DNA from: an uncultured Pigmentiphaga sp.
GTDB taxonomy: Bacteria; Pseudomonadota; Gammaproteobacteria; Burkholderiales; Burkholderiaceae_B
Length of the DNA stretch: 64,000 nt
NCBI GenBank assembly: GCA_937891425.1
Contig: CALAGD010000024.1
Location: 124,001-188,000, forward strand
Reading direction: 5' to 3'
Below are positions 8,837 through 17,030 of the stretch, piece after piece. The translations under genes and the position numbers were made by a program. The notes under the pieces were generated by a model. The model searched no databases and had not been told where the DNA came from. It was given only the letters and a program-made list of their open reading frames with translations. Numbering within the stretch: the stretch's first letter is position 1; each line of letters starts with the position of its first letter.

Positions 8837-9994
8837 GTGTTGTTCGAAAACTATCGCTCACCTTGGATGAACGAAGAACTCGACATGCTGCGCAAAACGG
8901 CGCGTCGATTCTTTGAAACCGAAGTTGTCCCCCATGCCGACAAGTGGCGACGCCAGCATCGTGTCGACAAGTCGGTATGGCTCAAGGCAGGCGAGCTGGG
9001 CCTCATCGGTGTCAGTTTTCCCGAGGAGTATGGGGGCCACGGTGGCACCTATGCGCACGACGTGGTCATCATCGAGGAGCAGGCGCGCGCCTGCGACACC
9101 TCGTTCGGCTATGTGCCAGGTGCCTTCGGTGCCCCGACCACGCTGTTGCTGACGGGCACCCCCGAGCAGATCAGGCGCTGGCTGCCTCCCATCATCCGCG
9201 GCGAGAAGCTCCTGGCGTTCTGCGCCACCGAGCCCGACGCGGGCACCGACATCAAGACACTGCGCACCACAGCCCGTCGCGAGGGCGACGAATACGTCAT
9301 CAACGGCAGCAAGATGTTCATCACCCATGGCCAGACCTCGGATCTGGCCATCGTGGCGGCACGCACCGGCGGTCCCGGGGCGAAAGGCATCTCGCTTTTC
9401 ATGATCGAAAAGGACAAGGCGCCGGGCTTCAAGGTCAGCAAGGTGCTCGAGAAAATGGGTCAGCACGGGCTGGATACCTGCGAGGTGTATCTCGACAATG
9501 TGCGCGTACCGGCCGAGAACCTGCTCGGCACGCAGGAAGGCAACGGCTTTGCGAAGATGATGGACAGCTTCGTGAAGGAGCGCCTGACGATTGCCGTCTA
9601 CGCCATTGCCACGGCCGAGCGGGCGATCGAACTCACGCTCGAGCACGTGAAGCAGCGGAAAATGTTCAACCAGACCCTCTGGGATTTCCAGAACACCAGG
9701 TTCAAGCTGGCGGAATGCGTCACCGCCGCCCGGATCGGTCGCGTCTTCATCGATGACCTCATCCTGCGTCTGGTGGAAAACCGCGACCCGCCCACCCCCG
9801 AAGAAGCCGCGATGGCCAAGGTGTGGTGCACCGAGCAGCAGTGGAAAATCATCGATGAATGTCTGCAGCTATTCGGCGGTTATGGCTACATGCAGGAATA
9901 TCCGATCTGCCACCTGCTTACGGACGCACGTGTGCAGCGTCTGTATGGCGGCTCGAATGAAGTGCTGAAAGACGTCATTGCGCGCAAGCTGTGA
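8837..9994 (+). CDS. Acyl-CoA dehydrogenase, long-chain-acyl-CoA-dehydrogenase-like
   Basis: A 385-residue FAD enzyme with the usual three-part fold: N-terminal helices, a beta domain (FCATEPDAGTDIKTL near 128-142) and C-terminal helices (QLFGGYGYMQEYP, LYGGSNEVLKDVIAR). The medium-chain position of the catalytic Glu is Gly here (YGGSNE). In the long-chain and isovaleryl enzymes the base sits on another helix, and Glu248 in FVKERLTIA is the matching candidate. It would introduce an alpha-beta double bond in an acyl-CoA. The start is GTG 8837 after a GGAGA box; TTG 8840 is adjacent. Transcription begins at a promoter holding the TetR operator, so induction by an acyl-CoA or related ligand is likely. 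Confidence 0.92.
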   Translation: MLFENYRSPWMNEELDMLRKTARRFFETEVVPHADKWRRQHRVDKSVWLKAGELGLIGVSFPEEYGGHGGTYAHDVVIIEEQARACDTSFGYVPGAFGAPTTLLLTGTPEQIRRWLPPIIRGEKLLAFCATEPDAGTDIKTLRTTARREGDEYVINGSKMFITHGQTSDLAIVAARTGGPGAKGISLFMIEKDKAPGFKVSKVLEKMGQHGLDTCEVYLDNVRVPAENLLGTQEGNGFAKMMDSFVKERLTIAVYAIATAERAIELTLEHVKQRKMFNQTLWDFQNTRFKLAECVTAARIGRVFIDDLILRLVENRDPPTPEEAAMAKVWCTEQQWKIIDECLQLFGGYGYMQEYPICHLLTDARVQRLYGGSNEVLKDVIARKL

Positions 9995-10015
9995 CGCAAT
10001 GACCCTGATGGACGG

Positions 10016-10047
10016 GCCCTGATGGGCAGCGGTCCGCCCATCAGGGC
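10016..10047. terminator. Hairpin between convergent acyl-CoA dehydrogenase and tetR
   Basis: GCCCTGATGGGC (10016-10027) pairs perfectly with GCCCATCAGGGC (10036-10047) across an 8-nt loop. There is no long T run on either side, but the position between two convergent genes makes it a probable bidirectional terminator. Confidence 0.65.
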
Positions 10048-10104
10048 GGCCACCGGATATCCTGCGTGGCAGGCAGGCTGCGTGGCCTGCAAATAACCCT
10101 CATT

Positions 10105-10986
10105 TCAGTGCGGGGCCAGCCCGTGCACCAGCATGTCGAGGAAAATGTCCACGATCTGTTCAAGCGAATAGCGTCCGTCAGGCCGGTACCAGCGAGGCAC
10201 CCAGTTCAGGGTCCCGAACAGCATGGCTGACACCATCGCCGGATCACAGGCTCGCAGTTCGCCCTTTTCCACACCTTCCGCCACGAGCTGGCGCACGGTG
10301 GTGTCGAGCCTGATCTGGAATTCACGGATTCCCCGCGATGCGTCGGCCTCCAGCGGGCGCGAACCTACCAGCACCAGGCAACGGCCAAACACATTGTTCT
10401 GCGCCTTGGCCAATTGCATGCAGAAGTACCGCAGCCGCTCCGGGACCGGAATGCTCGTGTTCTCGATCTGCTGGATGACCCCTTCCAGGTCTTCGAACGA
10501 ACTGATCAGGCACTGATACAGGACCTCTTCCTTGCTCTTGATGTAGTGATAGAGCGTGGCCTTGTGGATGCCCACCACTTCGGCGATCATGTCGAGCGAG
10601 GTCGCTTCGTAGCCGTTGATCGCAAACAGCTCGGCCGCAGTGCGTAGGATCTGCAGGCGCCGGTTTTCATGCCGGCGGCCAGGAGTCTTGCGAGCCTTGC
10701 GCGCAGCCGGCAGGCTGCCGTCCGGATCGGGCGTTGCCTGAGGCACGGTCAATGACACGGATGGCGCGGACTTGCCGGCGGGCCCGGCACGAACGGAGCT
10801 CCCTGCTTGCGCAGGAGCGGGTGCGGCTGATGTGCGACGCACCGGTCGCGCGCCGGCGGGCGCCGGTGCGATGGTCGCGCTTTTCGCCGACGCCGTGGCC
10901 ACCGGAGCCTGCCCGTTTGACGAGCTGGGCCGCCGGGCCGTTGAACGGGCACGCCCGGCAGTCAAGGATGGAGTACGAGATTTCAT
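10105..10986 (-). CDS. TetR-family transcriptional regulator with long disordered N-terminus
   Basis: A 293-residue protein. The helix-turn-helix domain spans about residues 106-155 (ILRTAAELFAINGYEATSLD, VVGIHKATLYHYIKSKEE), followed by a helical ligand-binding domain ending in MLVHGLAPH. The first roughly 100 residues are low-complexity Ala/Pro/Arg/Ser, which is unusual for a TetR protein of normally about 200 residues. Internal starts closer to the domain exist only as non-ATG codons, so the long form may be real or mis-started. It follows the CoA-transferase gene by 9 bp in the same transcript. The two identical palindromes at 8778 and 12236 are its probable operators, which gives it autoregulation plus control of the acyl-CoA dehydrogenase. 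Confidence 0.88.
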   Translation of the reverse strand: MKSRTPSLTAGRARSTARRPSSSNGQAPVATASAKSATIAPAPAGARPVRRTSAAPAPAQAGSSVRAGPAGKSAPSVSLTVPQATPDPDGSLPAARKARKTPGRRHENRRLQILRTAAELFAINGYEATSLDMIAEVVGIHKATLYHYIKSKEEVLYQCLISSFEDLEGVIQQIENTSIPVPERLRYFCMQLAKAQNNVFGRCLVLVGSRPLEADASRGIREFQIRLDTTVRQLVAEGVEKGELRACDPAMVSAMLFGTLNWVPRWYRPDGRYSLEQIVDIFLDMLVHGLAPH

Positions 10987-10995
10987 CCCGCTATA

Positions 10996-12225
10996 TTAGC
11001 GTGCATGGATGGCTCCCGCCTCCAGCAAGGCCTGCACGGCGTCGTCAGACCGCCCCAACTCACGCAAAATCTCGCGCGTGTGTTCCCCAAGCAACGGTGC
11101 ACGCTGGCGCACCGCACCCGGAGTCGCGGACAGCTTCACGGGCACGCCCGGCACCGACACCGGCCGCGCGCTGCCGGGATGTTCAACCTGGGGCAGCATG
11201 TTGCGCCGCGCGAAATGCGGTTCAGCGAAGATGTCGGCAGCGTTGTAGATGGGTCCGCAAGGTACCCGCCCGCCCAGCAGCTGGAGTACTTCCTGTTTGG
11301 TCTTCGTGCGCGTGAACGCTTCGATGATGCGTTCGAGCTCTTCGCGGTTCTCCCAGCGGGCGGCTTCGGTGTTGAAGCGTGCATCGTGCAACAGATCCTC
11401 GCGCTGCATGATGCTACACAGTTCACGGAACTGGGGGTCATGCACGGCGGCGATGACGACCTGCCCGTCCTCGACCGCGAATGTTCCCATCGGAGCCATG
11501 CCCGGTATGCCATTGCCCATGGGCTGGGGCGAAACGCCCCGGTAGGCATATTGGGTAACCGCGAGCTCTGACATGGCCAGGATACTGTCCACCATGGCTA
11601 CGTCGACATACTGCCCCTCGCCGGTCGCGCGCGCATGCCATAACGCAGCGAGCGTACCGAATGCGGCAAACAGGCCAGGCACCGTGTCGCCGGGGCCACC
11701 ACCCACCTTGTAAGGGTGGTCCGCATCCGGCCCGGTTACCCCCATCCAGCCGCCCATCGCCTGCGCGATAATGTCGAAAGTCGGCCAGTGCATGTACGGA
11801 CTTTCGCCCCCCGCCTGGTCGCCAAAACCTCGCACCGAGGTATAGACCAGCGCCGGGTTGATCTCGCGCAGTGCTTCATAACCCAGGCCAAGCTTGTCGA
11901 GCACGCCGGCGCGGTAGTTCTCCACGAGCGCATCTGCGGTCCGGACCAGATCTTTCAGCAGCTCTCGTCCTTCCGGCTTTTTCAGGTTGATGGCGATCGA
12001 GCGCTTGTTGCGATTGCAGGTCTGGAACAGGCCGCCGTAATCGCGCAGCTGGTCGTCGTCACGGAAAGGGCCGGCGTGACGAAAGAAGTCGCCTTCCAGT
12101 GGCTCGACCTTGATGACATCGGCACCATGATCGGCAAGAATCTGCGAGCAGAAAGGGCCCGCCAGCGCGTGAGTCAGATCGAGCACTCGCACACCGCGCA
12201 AGGCTCCGAAATATTTGGATAGCAC
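10996..12225 (-). CDS. CaiB/BaiF family III CoA-transferase
   Basis: A 409-residue CoA-transferase. The N-terminal GVRVLDLTHALAGPFCSQILADHGADVIKVEP motif and the VENYRAGVLDKLGLGYEALR segment are typical. Asp180 in GGGPGDTVPG is in the position of the aspartate that forms the CoA-acyl anhydride in formyl-CoA transferase. It would activate a carboxylic acid by CoA transfer, supplying the acyl-CoA dehydrogenase encoded opposite. An upstream in-frame ATG at 12426 would read through the operator and promoter; GTG 12225 was chosen because GAGGAGG precedes it by 5 nt and the promoter elements lie just upstream. It is co-transcribed with tetR. Confidence 0.9.
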   Translation of the reverse strand: MLSKYFGALRGVRVLDLTHALAGPFCSQILADHGADVIKVEPLEGDFFRHAGPFRDDDQLRDYGGLFQTCNRNKRSIAINLKKPEGRELLKDLVRTADALVENYRAGVLDKLGLGYEALREINPALVYTSVRGFGDQAGGESPYMHWPTFDIIAQAMGGWMGVTGPDADHPYKVGGGPGDTVPGLFAAFGTLAALWHARATGEGQYVDVAMVDSILAMSELAVTQYAYRGVSPQPMGNGIPGMAPMGTFAVEDGQVVIAAVHDPQFRELCSIMQREDLLHDARFNTEAARWENREELERIIEAFTRTKTKQEVLQLLGGRVPCGPIYNAADIFAEPHFARRNMLPQVEHPGSARPVSVPGVPVKLSATPGAVRQRAPLLGEHTREILRELGRSDDAVQALLEAGAIHAR

Positions 12226-12235
12226 GGAAACCTCC

Positions 12236-12255
12236 TCAACCAACCAGTTGGTTGA
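12236..12255 (-). promoter_or_regulatory. TetR-type operator, copy 2
   Basis: On the minus strand this reads TCAACCAACTGGTTGGTTGA, identical over all 20 bp to the site at 8778. It lies directly downstream of the -10 hexamer of the CoA-transferase-tetR promoter and 10 bp before the GTG start, so a repressor would block initiation. The shared sequence links the two transcripts into one regulon. Confidence 0.8.
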
Positions 12256-12256
12256 T

Positions 12257-12285
12257 ATTATGAGCGAACCGGGCTCCTGACACAA
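12257..12285 (-). promoter_or_regulatory. Probable promoter of the CoA-transferase-tetR transcript
   Basis: On the minus strand TTGTGT (12285-12280), a 17-bp spacer and CATAAT (12262-12257) precede the operator. The -35 is weak and the -10 good. Confidence 0.55.
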
Positions 12286-12514
12286 CAAGTGCGCGAATTC
12301 GCGCCCGGCTCGACCGGCAGATGTACCGGCCAGCATGCAACCTGCGTCTGCACCTATGCATCCTGCTTGTGCACCTGCCTGCCATCCCTTCGCCCCTTGT
12401 TCACCCCCGCATTGTGGTGGCACCATGTTGCAGTCTTACCCGTAGCCGGGGCAAGCACCGCTGCCGCCCGCTCCCGTGGCAGGCGTGATGCCCCTTCGTT
12501 CAAGGAAACCCGCA

Positions 12515-13375
12515 ATGCCCGCGATTCTCTTGTTGCATCCCGGCGAGATGGGGGCGGCGGTCGCCGCCTGCCTGCGACAGAACGGCCACGTAGTGTACTG
12601 GGTGGAAGACGCGCGCAGCGCAGCCACACGCACCCGGGCCCGATCGGCCGGACTGGACCCCATGCCCACGCTGCACGAGGCTGTCCGTCACGCAGATGTC
12701 GTACTTTCCGTCTGTCCGCCCCACGCCGCGCCTGAGGTTGCCCGAGACTGCGTCCAGGCAGGGTTCCGGGGCATCTACGTGGACGCGAACGCGATTGCTC
12801 CGCACACGGCCCGGATGATCGGCCAGCTGCTGGAAGATCACGGCGTGCGGTTCGTGGATGGCGGCATCATCGGTCCGCCACCGCATCAGCCCGGCACCAC
12901 TCGCCTCTTCCTCGCTGGCGCGGATGCACCCGCGATTGCGGCGCTGTTTGAAGGTGCCCGGCTGGAGTGCCCCGTCTTGCCCTCGCCGCCCGGAGCCGCG
13001 TCGGCCGTCAAGATGTGTTATGCGGCCTGGACCAAGGGCGCCACGGCTCTGCTCACGGCCATCCGGACGTTGGCCCTGTACGAAGGGGTGGAGGGAGCGC
13101 TCCTGGAAGAATGGGACAAATCGCAACCTGGTACCGCTCACCGTTCCGAAGCGATAATGCGCGATGCGCGCAAGGCGTGGCGCTGGGTGGGCGAAATGGA
13201 AGAAATCGCCGCGACCTTCGAGAATGCGCGTCTGCCGGGCGGCTTTCACCACGCGGCAGCGGCGTTGTATCGGCAACTGGAAGGATTCAGGCATGCGGAC
13301 GCACCTGTGTCCCTGCACGACATCCTTGAAGAACTGATCCGGCACGCAGGCTCTGCACGCGACCCCCAACTCTGA
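12515..13375 (+). CDS. 6-phosphogluconate dehydrogenase-like NAD(P)-binding protein with DUF1932 C-terminus
   Basis: A 286-residue beta-hydroxyacid-dehydrogenase-like protein. The N-terminal Rossmann start is atypical (ILLLHPGEMGAAVAACLRQNGH, with HPGEMG in place of GxGxxG), followed by ADVVLSVCPPHAAPEVA and FVDGGIIGPPP. The C-terminal helical part (VKMCYAAWTKGATALLTAI) resembles DUF1932. Relatives reduce or oxidise small 2-hydroxy or 3-hydroxy acids or imines. ATG 12515 was selected because AAGGA lies upstream; earlier in-frame ATGs at 12476 and 12488 exist. It is divergent from the CoA-transferase gene and about 260 bp from its operator. Substrate and true pathway role are unknown. Confidence 0.75.
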   Translation: MPAILLLHPGEMGAAVAACLRQNGHVVYWVEDARSAATRTRARSAGLDPMPTLHEAVRHADVVLSVCPPHAAPEVARDCVQAGFRGIYVDANAIAPHTARMIGQLLEDHGVRFVDGGIIGPPPHQPGTTRLFLAGADAPAIAALFEGARLECPVLPSPPGAASAVKMCYAAWTKGATALLTAIRTLALYEGVEGALLEEWDKSQPGTAHRSEAIMRDARKAWRWVGEMEEIAATFENARLPGGFHHAAAALYRQLEGFRHADAPVSLHDILEELIRHAGSARDPQL

Positions 13376-13490
13376 GCAGGGGCACGCACTGGGGCATGCA
13401 CCCGGCCGGCCCTGCCGAATGGGCCGCCATTCCCGCGACGCGGTCGGACAGGACCGCCACGCATGATCCGACAATATCCTCATACCTGCA

Positions 13491-15209
13491 ATGCTTGTAG
13501 CATCCAGTCATTCCATGCAACCAGCGGCCGAAGAGGCCATGCCACCCCGCCACGCTTCCGTACTGATCGCTGGCGGCGGTCCGTGCGGCCTGATGCTGGC
13601 CATCGAGTTGGGCCAACGCGGCATTCCGGTGGTCCTCATCAACGACAAGCCGTCCACAGCGGTCAACCCGCAGGCAAATGCCACCCAGGCGCGCACCATG
13701 GAACATTTTCGCCGCCTGGGCTTTGCCGATGAAATCCGGCAGCTCGGGCTGCCGCCCGATTTCCCGACCGACATCGCCTATTTCACCCGCTACGCCGGCT
13801 ACGAACTCGCCCGCTTCTCGTTGCCCTCCTCACGGGCTGCCCGCACCCTGATCCGCAATCTCAGCGGCTCCTGGAGCGCCGCTGAGCTGCCGCACCGCGT
13901 GTCTCAGAAGTTCGTCGAACAGGTGCTGTACCGACATGCACGCAAGTTCCGCAGCAACTCGCTGTATTTCGGCTGGCGTCTGGTAGGTTTCACGCAGGCG
14001 CCGGACGGCGTGACCGCGGAAGTGGAGCGCGTTCATGACGGCGCACGACACATCGTTCGTGCCGCGTATCTGGTGGGTGCCGATGGTGCACGCAGTTTCG
14101 TGCGACAGCAACTCGGCTTCCGGTACGTTGGAGAAACCGGGGTGATGCGGGATTTCATGGGGGGGCGCATGTATGCCGTCTACCTGCGCTGTCCGGATTT
14201 CTACCGGGTCGTACCGCATGCACCCGCCTGGATGAACGTGACCTTCAACCCCCATCGGCGTGCGTTCATGGCGGCCGTCGATGGCCAGGGCGAGTTCGCG
14301 TTCCACACCCAGCTGCGCCACCACGAGAAAGAAGACGAGGTTACCGACGAACGAGCCCTCAAGATGTTTCAGGATGCAGTCGGCATCCCCGTACCTGCCG
14401 AAGTTCTTGCGCGCGGCCCGTGGACGGCCGGACACAGCCTGGTTGCCGAGCATTTCCAGCACGAACGGGTGTTCATCGGGGGCGATGCAGCACACCTGTT
14501 TACCCCGACCGGTGGCCTGGGCTACAACACTGCGGTGGAAGACGCCGTGAACCTGAGCTGGAAACTGGCCGCTGTCGTGCGCGGACAGGCGCCACCCAGC
14601 CTCCTCGGCACGTACGAACTCGAACGCCGTCCCCTGGCCGTACGCAACACGGCCTACGCAAAGGGGTTCGCGGACTCGCTGGGCAACTACCGGCCTGTAC
14701 CGGAAATCGAGGACGATACGCCCGCTGGTGCCACCGCCCGCGCTATCGCCGGCGAGCACCTCGCTCGACACGGGCGCATGGAGTTCAACATTCCCGGAGT
14801 GACCTTCGGCGGGCGTTACGACGACTCGCCCATCATCGTCAGGGACGGCACCATCCCGCCGCCCGATACGGCCAATGAGTACGTCCCTACCGCCTGCCCC
14901 GGCGGCCGCCCTCCGCACGCGTGGCTTGAAGAAGGAGAATCGCTCTATGACGTTTTCGGGCCGGAATGGACGCTGCTGGTCATGGATGCCGACGCAGCTG
15001 ACGTGCACGCATTCTCGGACGCCGCGCGAACGCTTGGCATCGGACTTACGGTGGTCCAGCCCCCCCAGGCGCGGCTGCTGGCGCAAATGTACGAGTCACG
15101 CCTGGCCGTGATCCGCCCGGACCACATCGTTGCCTGGCGTGGCAATCGCGCCGGCGATGCCATGGGAGTTCTGCGGACCGTGCTCGGCTACCACCTCACT
15201 GCTCGATGA
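13491..15209 (+). CDS. FAD-dependent class A aromatic monooxygenase (second copy of family)
   Basis: A flavoprotein hydroxylase of up to 572 residues: FAD motif LIAGGGPCGLMLAIELGQRG near residue 25, DG motif VGADGARSFVRQQLG, and GGDAAHLFTPTGGLGYNTAVEDAVNLSWKL for the second FAD contact. A C-terminal thioredoxin-like domain follows. It belongs to the same class as the monooxygenase at 611-2332 but the two are clearly divergent, so they probably act at different steps or on different rings. The start is uncertain: ATG 13491, 13515 or 13539 are all in frame, and only 13539 has a purine-rich GAAGAGG before it, at a rather short distance. It lies 115 bp after the 6PGDH-like gene on the same strand. 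Confidence 0.85.
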   Translation: MLVASSHSMQPAAEEAMPPRHASVLIAGGGPCGLMLAIELGQRGIPVVLINDKPSTAVNPQANATQARTMEHFRRLGFADEIRQLGLPPDFPTDIAYFTRYAGYELARFSLPSSRAARTLIRNLSGSWSAAELPHRVSQKFVEQVLYRHARKFRSNSLYFGWRLVGFTQAPDGVTAEVERVHDGARHIVRAAYLVGADGARSFVRQQLGFRYVGETGVMRDFMGGRMYAVYLRCPDFYRVVPHAPAWMNVTFNPHRRAFMAAVDGQGEFAFHTQLRHHEKEDEVTDERALKMFQDAVGIPVPAEVLARGPWTAGHSLVAEHFQHERVFIGGDAAHLFTPTGGLGYNTAVEDAVNLSWKLAAVVRGQAPPSLLGTYELERRPLAVRNTAYAKGFADSLGNYRPVPEIEDDTPAGATARAIAGEHLARHGRMEFNIPGVTFGGRYDDSPIIVRDGTIPPPDTANEYVPTACPGGRPPHAWLEEGESLYDVFGPEWTLLVMDADAADVHAFSDAARTLGIGLTVVQPPQARLLAQMYESRLAVIRPDHIVAWRGNRAGDAMGVLRTVLGYHLTAR

Positions 15210-15349
15210 GACAGGCGCCGTCCTGAGCCTGGCACTTTGAGCGCAGCGGCCCGCCGCACACAGGCGAAGGCCCCGTGGCCACGAAGGTTTCTCCGCTGAC
15301 CCCAATGCACTGCGATAAACTCGGACAGAAGTGTCAGGAGGTGATCAGC

Positions 15350-15622
15350 ATGCATTTCCCGAAGCATCGCGGTCGTCAGGTCCTCAAGTCGTTCACGGCA
15401 GAGTCAGGCGCGGTGGGGGCGCTGGCCGTTGGCGCATTTGCCCTCGGCGCACTGGCCATCGGGGCCGTCGCAATCGGCGCACTGGCCATCAGGCGCCTGG
15501 CCATCCAGAACGCCCGGGTGAAGTCGCTCACCATCGACGAGCTGACCATCGGGCGAATCAACCGGCCCGCGCTCGAGCATTCGGCGCACACCGGAACACA
15601 CCGTGAAGGCAACGGCGACTGA
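15350..15622 (+). CDS. Small repeat protein, Gly/Ala/Leu/Ile periodic (function unknown)
   Basis: A 90-residue protein starting at ATG 15350 behind a near-perfect ribosome-binding site AGGAGGTGA five bases upstream. After a basic N-terminus (MHFPKHRGRQVLKSFTAES) come about ten five-residue units of the type A-hydrophobic-G-A-hydrophobic (GALAVGAFALGALAIGA), which change into units such as RLAIQ, KSLTI, DELTI, GRINR. The five-residue period suggests a small right-handed beta-helix or solenoid like pentapeptide-repeat proteins, or a Gly-zipper membrane segment. A polar His-rich tail ends it. I recall short proteins with this periodicity in other bacteria but no known function. It stands alone between a monooxygenase and a convergent oxidase gene. 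Confidence 0.72.
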   Translation: MHFPKHRGRQVLKSFTAESGAVGALAVGAFALGALAIGAVAIGALAIRRLAIQNARVKSLTIDELTIGRINRPALEHSAHTGTHREGNGD

Positions 15623-15702
15623 CTTGCGCGTGACGCGCCCGTGCGTGCGGAACCCCTGCACGCGAGACGGGCACCGCCCACGGAAGTTGCACTTCCCGGC
15701 CC

Positions 15703-16941
15703 TCAGCGCAGGAAGCGCTGTGGGCTGAGGGGCGCCGTGTCGAGCACCGGCGGTTCGCCTGACATCAATTGTGCCAGCAGCAGCCCGGTGGTGGGCCCTT
15801 GCGTGAACCCCTGGTGCCCGTGCCCGAAATGCGCCCACACGTTCGTCAGCCCCGGCACCTTTCCCACGACGGGCAGCATGTCGGGCATGCACGGCCGCAG
15901 ACCTGACCAGGGGCGCGCTTCGCGCGGAGGTCCCAGATCGAGCAATTCGCGCGCATGCTGTTCGGCCCGAAACAGCTGCGCCGGCGACGGTCGCGCGCCC
16001 CAGGCGGCAATCTCCGCGCCTGTGGTGATGCGCAACCCGAGACGCATGGGGGCCATGACGTACCCGCCATCGACGTCCATCAGCGGCAGATTCAGTTGTG
16101 GGCCCTGATAATGCCGGTGATAGCCCCGTTTGTAGAACATCGGGAAACGCAGGCCGAAACGCTGGAAGAATCGAGCTGACCACGGCCCCAAGGCTACCAC
16201 CAGGTGCTCCGCGTCGAGCCGTCCGGCGTCGGTCTGGATGCACCAGCCGCCGTTGCGCCTGCCATTCAGGGAACGTGCATCGGCCTGCACGAATGTGCCA
16301 CCACGCTCAACGAACAGACGTGCATACGCCCCGACCAGCCCGCACGGGTCGCTGCATGTCCAGGAGTCGAGCCAGTGCACGCCTCCGGTGCCGCCATCGC
16401 GCAAGGAGGGCTCGGCCGCGCGCAGATCGGCGGCCGACAGAATGCGCACCGGTACGCCATACCGGGTGTGGAAGCGATGTGCCTGCTCCACCAGCCGGTC
16501 GAAGCCTTTTTCAGTGCGGTGCATCATGCGGAAGCCTTCGCGGCGCACCAGCGGCTCGGCCTGGGCAGCGCGAATGAATTCCTCGTGATCCTGAGATGCC
16601 CGGCGTGCAATCTGCGAGTACGCACGCGAAACCTGTTCGTGCCGTACCGGCACCGAATAGCGGACGTACTGTGCGAGCGCCAGGCCCTGTTGCCAGAGCC
16701 CGCGCCAGTGATAGTGGACATCATTGCTCAGACCCAGTGCCATCCTGAGCAACCTGCCCGCCTCCATCGGCAAGGCGTAGGGCTCTACGGCTTCAGTCTG
16801 GATAATGCCCGCGTTGCCGTAACTGGTTTCACGACCCGGTTGATGCTGATCGACCAGTAATACCGACCAACCACGCTTCTGGAGTTGCAGTGCGGTGGCC
16901 ACTCCGACCATGCCCGCACCCAGTACCATGACTGTAGGCAT
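15703..16941 (-). CDS. D-amino acid dehydrogenase-like FAD oxidoreductase (DadA/DAO family)
   Basis: A 412-residue flavoprotein. FAD motif VMVLGAGMVGVATALQLQKRGWSV is at the N-terminus, followed by ETSYGNAGIIQTEAVEPYALP, a segment typical of DadA-type enzymes. The C-terminal FAD contact is GLRPCMPDMLPVVGKVPGLTNVWAHFGHGHQGFTQGP. DadA oxidises D-amino acids to keto acids and passes electrons to the respiratory chain. ATG 16941 has GGGAG at good spacing; an in-frame ATG at 16971 lies further upstream. It is not in an operon: the preceding gene on its strand (pagL-like) starts at 17579 and ends 89 bp upstream. Whether D-amino acids are the true substrate is not decided. Confidence 0.85.
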   Translation of the reverse strand: MPTVMVLGAGMVGVATALQLQKRGWSVLLVDQHQPGRETSYGNAGIIQTEAVEPYALPMEAGRLLRMALGLSNDVHYHWRGLWQQGLALAQYVRYSVPVRHEQVSRAYSQIARRASQDHEEFIRAAQAEPLVRREGFRMMHRTEKGFDRLVEQAHRFHTRYGVPVRILSAADLRAAEPSLRDGGTGGVHWLDSWTCSDPCGLVGAYARLFVERGGTFVQADARSLNGRRNGGWCIQTDAGRLDAEHLVVALGPWSARFFQRFGLRFPMFYKRGYHRHYQGPQLNLPLMDVDGGYVMAPMRLGLRITTGAEIAAWGARPSPAQLFRAEQHARELLDLGPPREARPWSGLRPCMPDMLPVVGKVPGLTNVWAHFGHGHQGFTQGPTTGLLLAQLMSGEPPVLDTAPLSPQRFLR

Positions 16942-17030
16942 AAGTTCTCCCGACATCCAGCTCATCCGCAAGCATACATGCGATCAGGCATGTCGTCGCC
17001 ATGGTCGGCGCGGTTGGACAGCGGGGCGGC

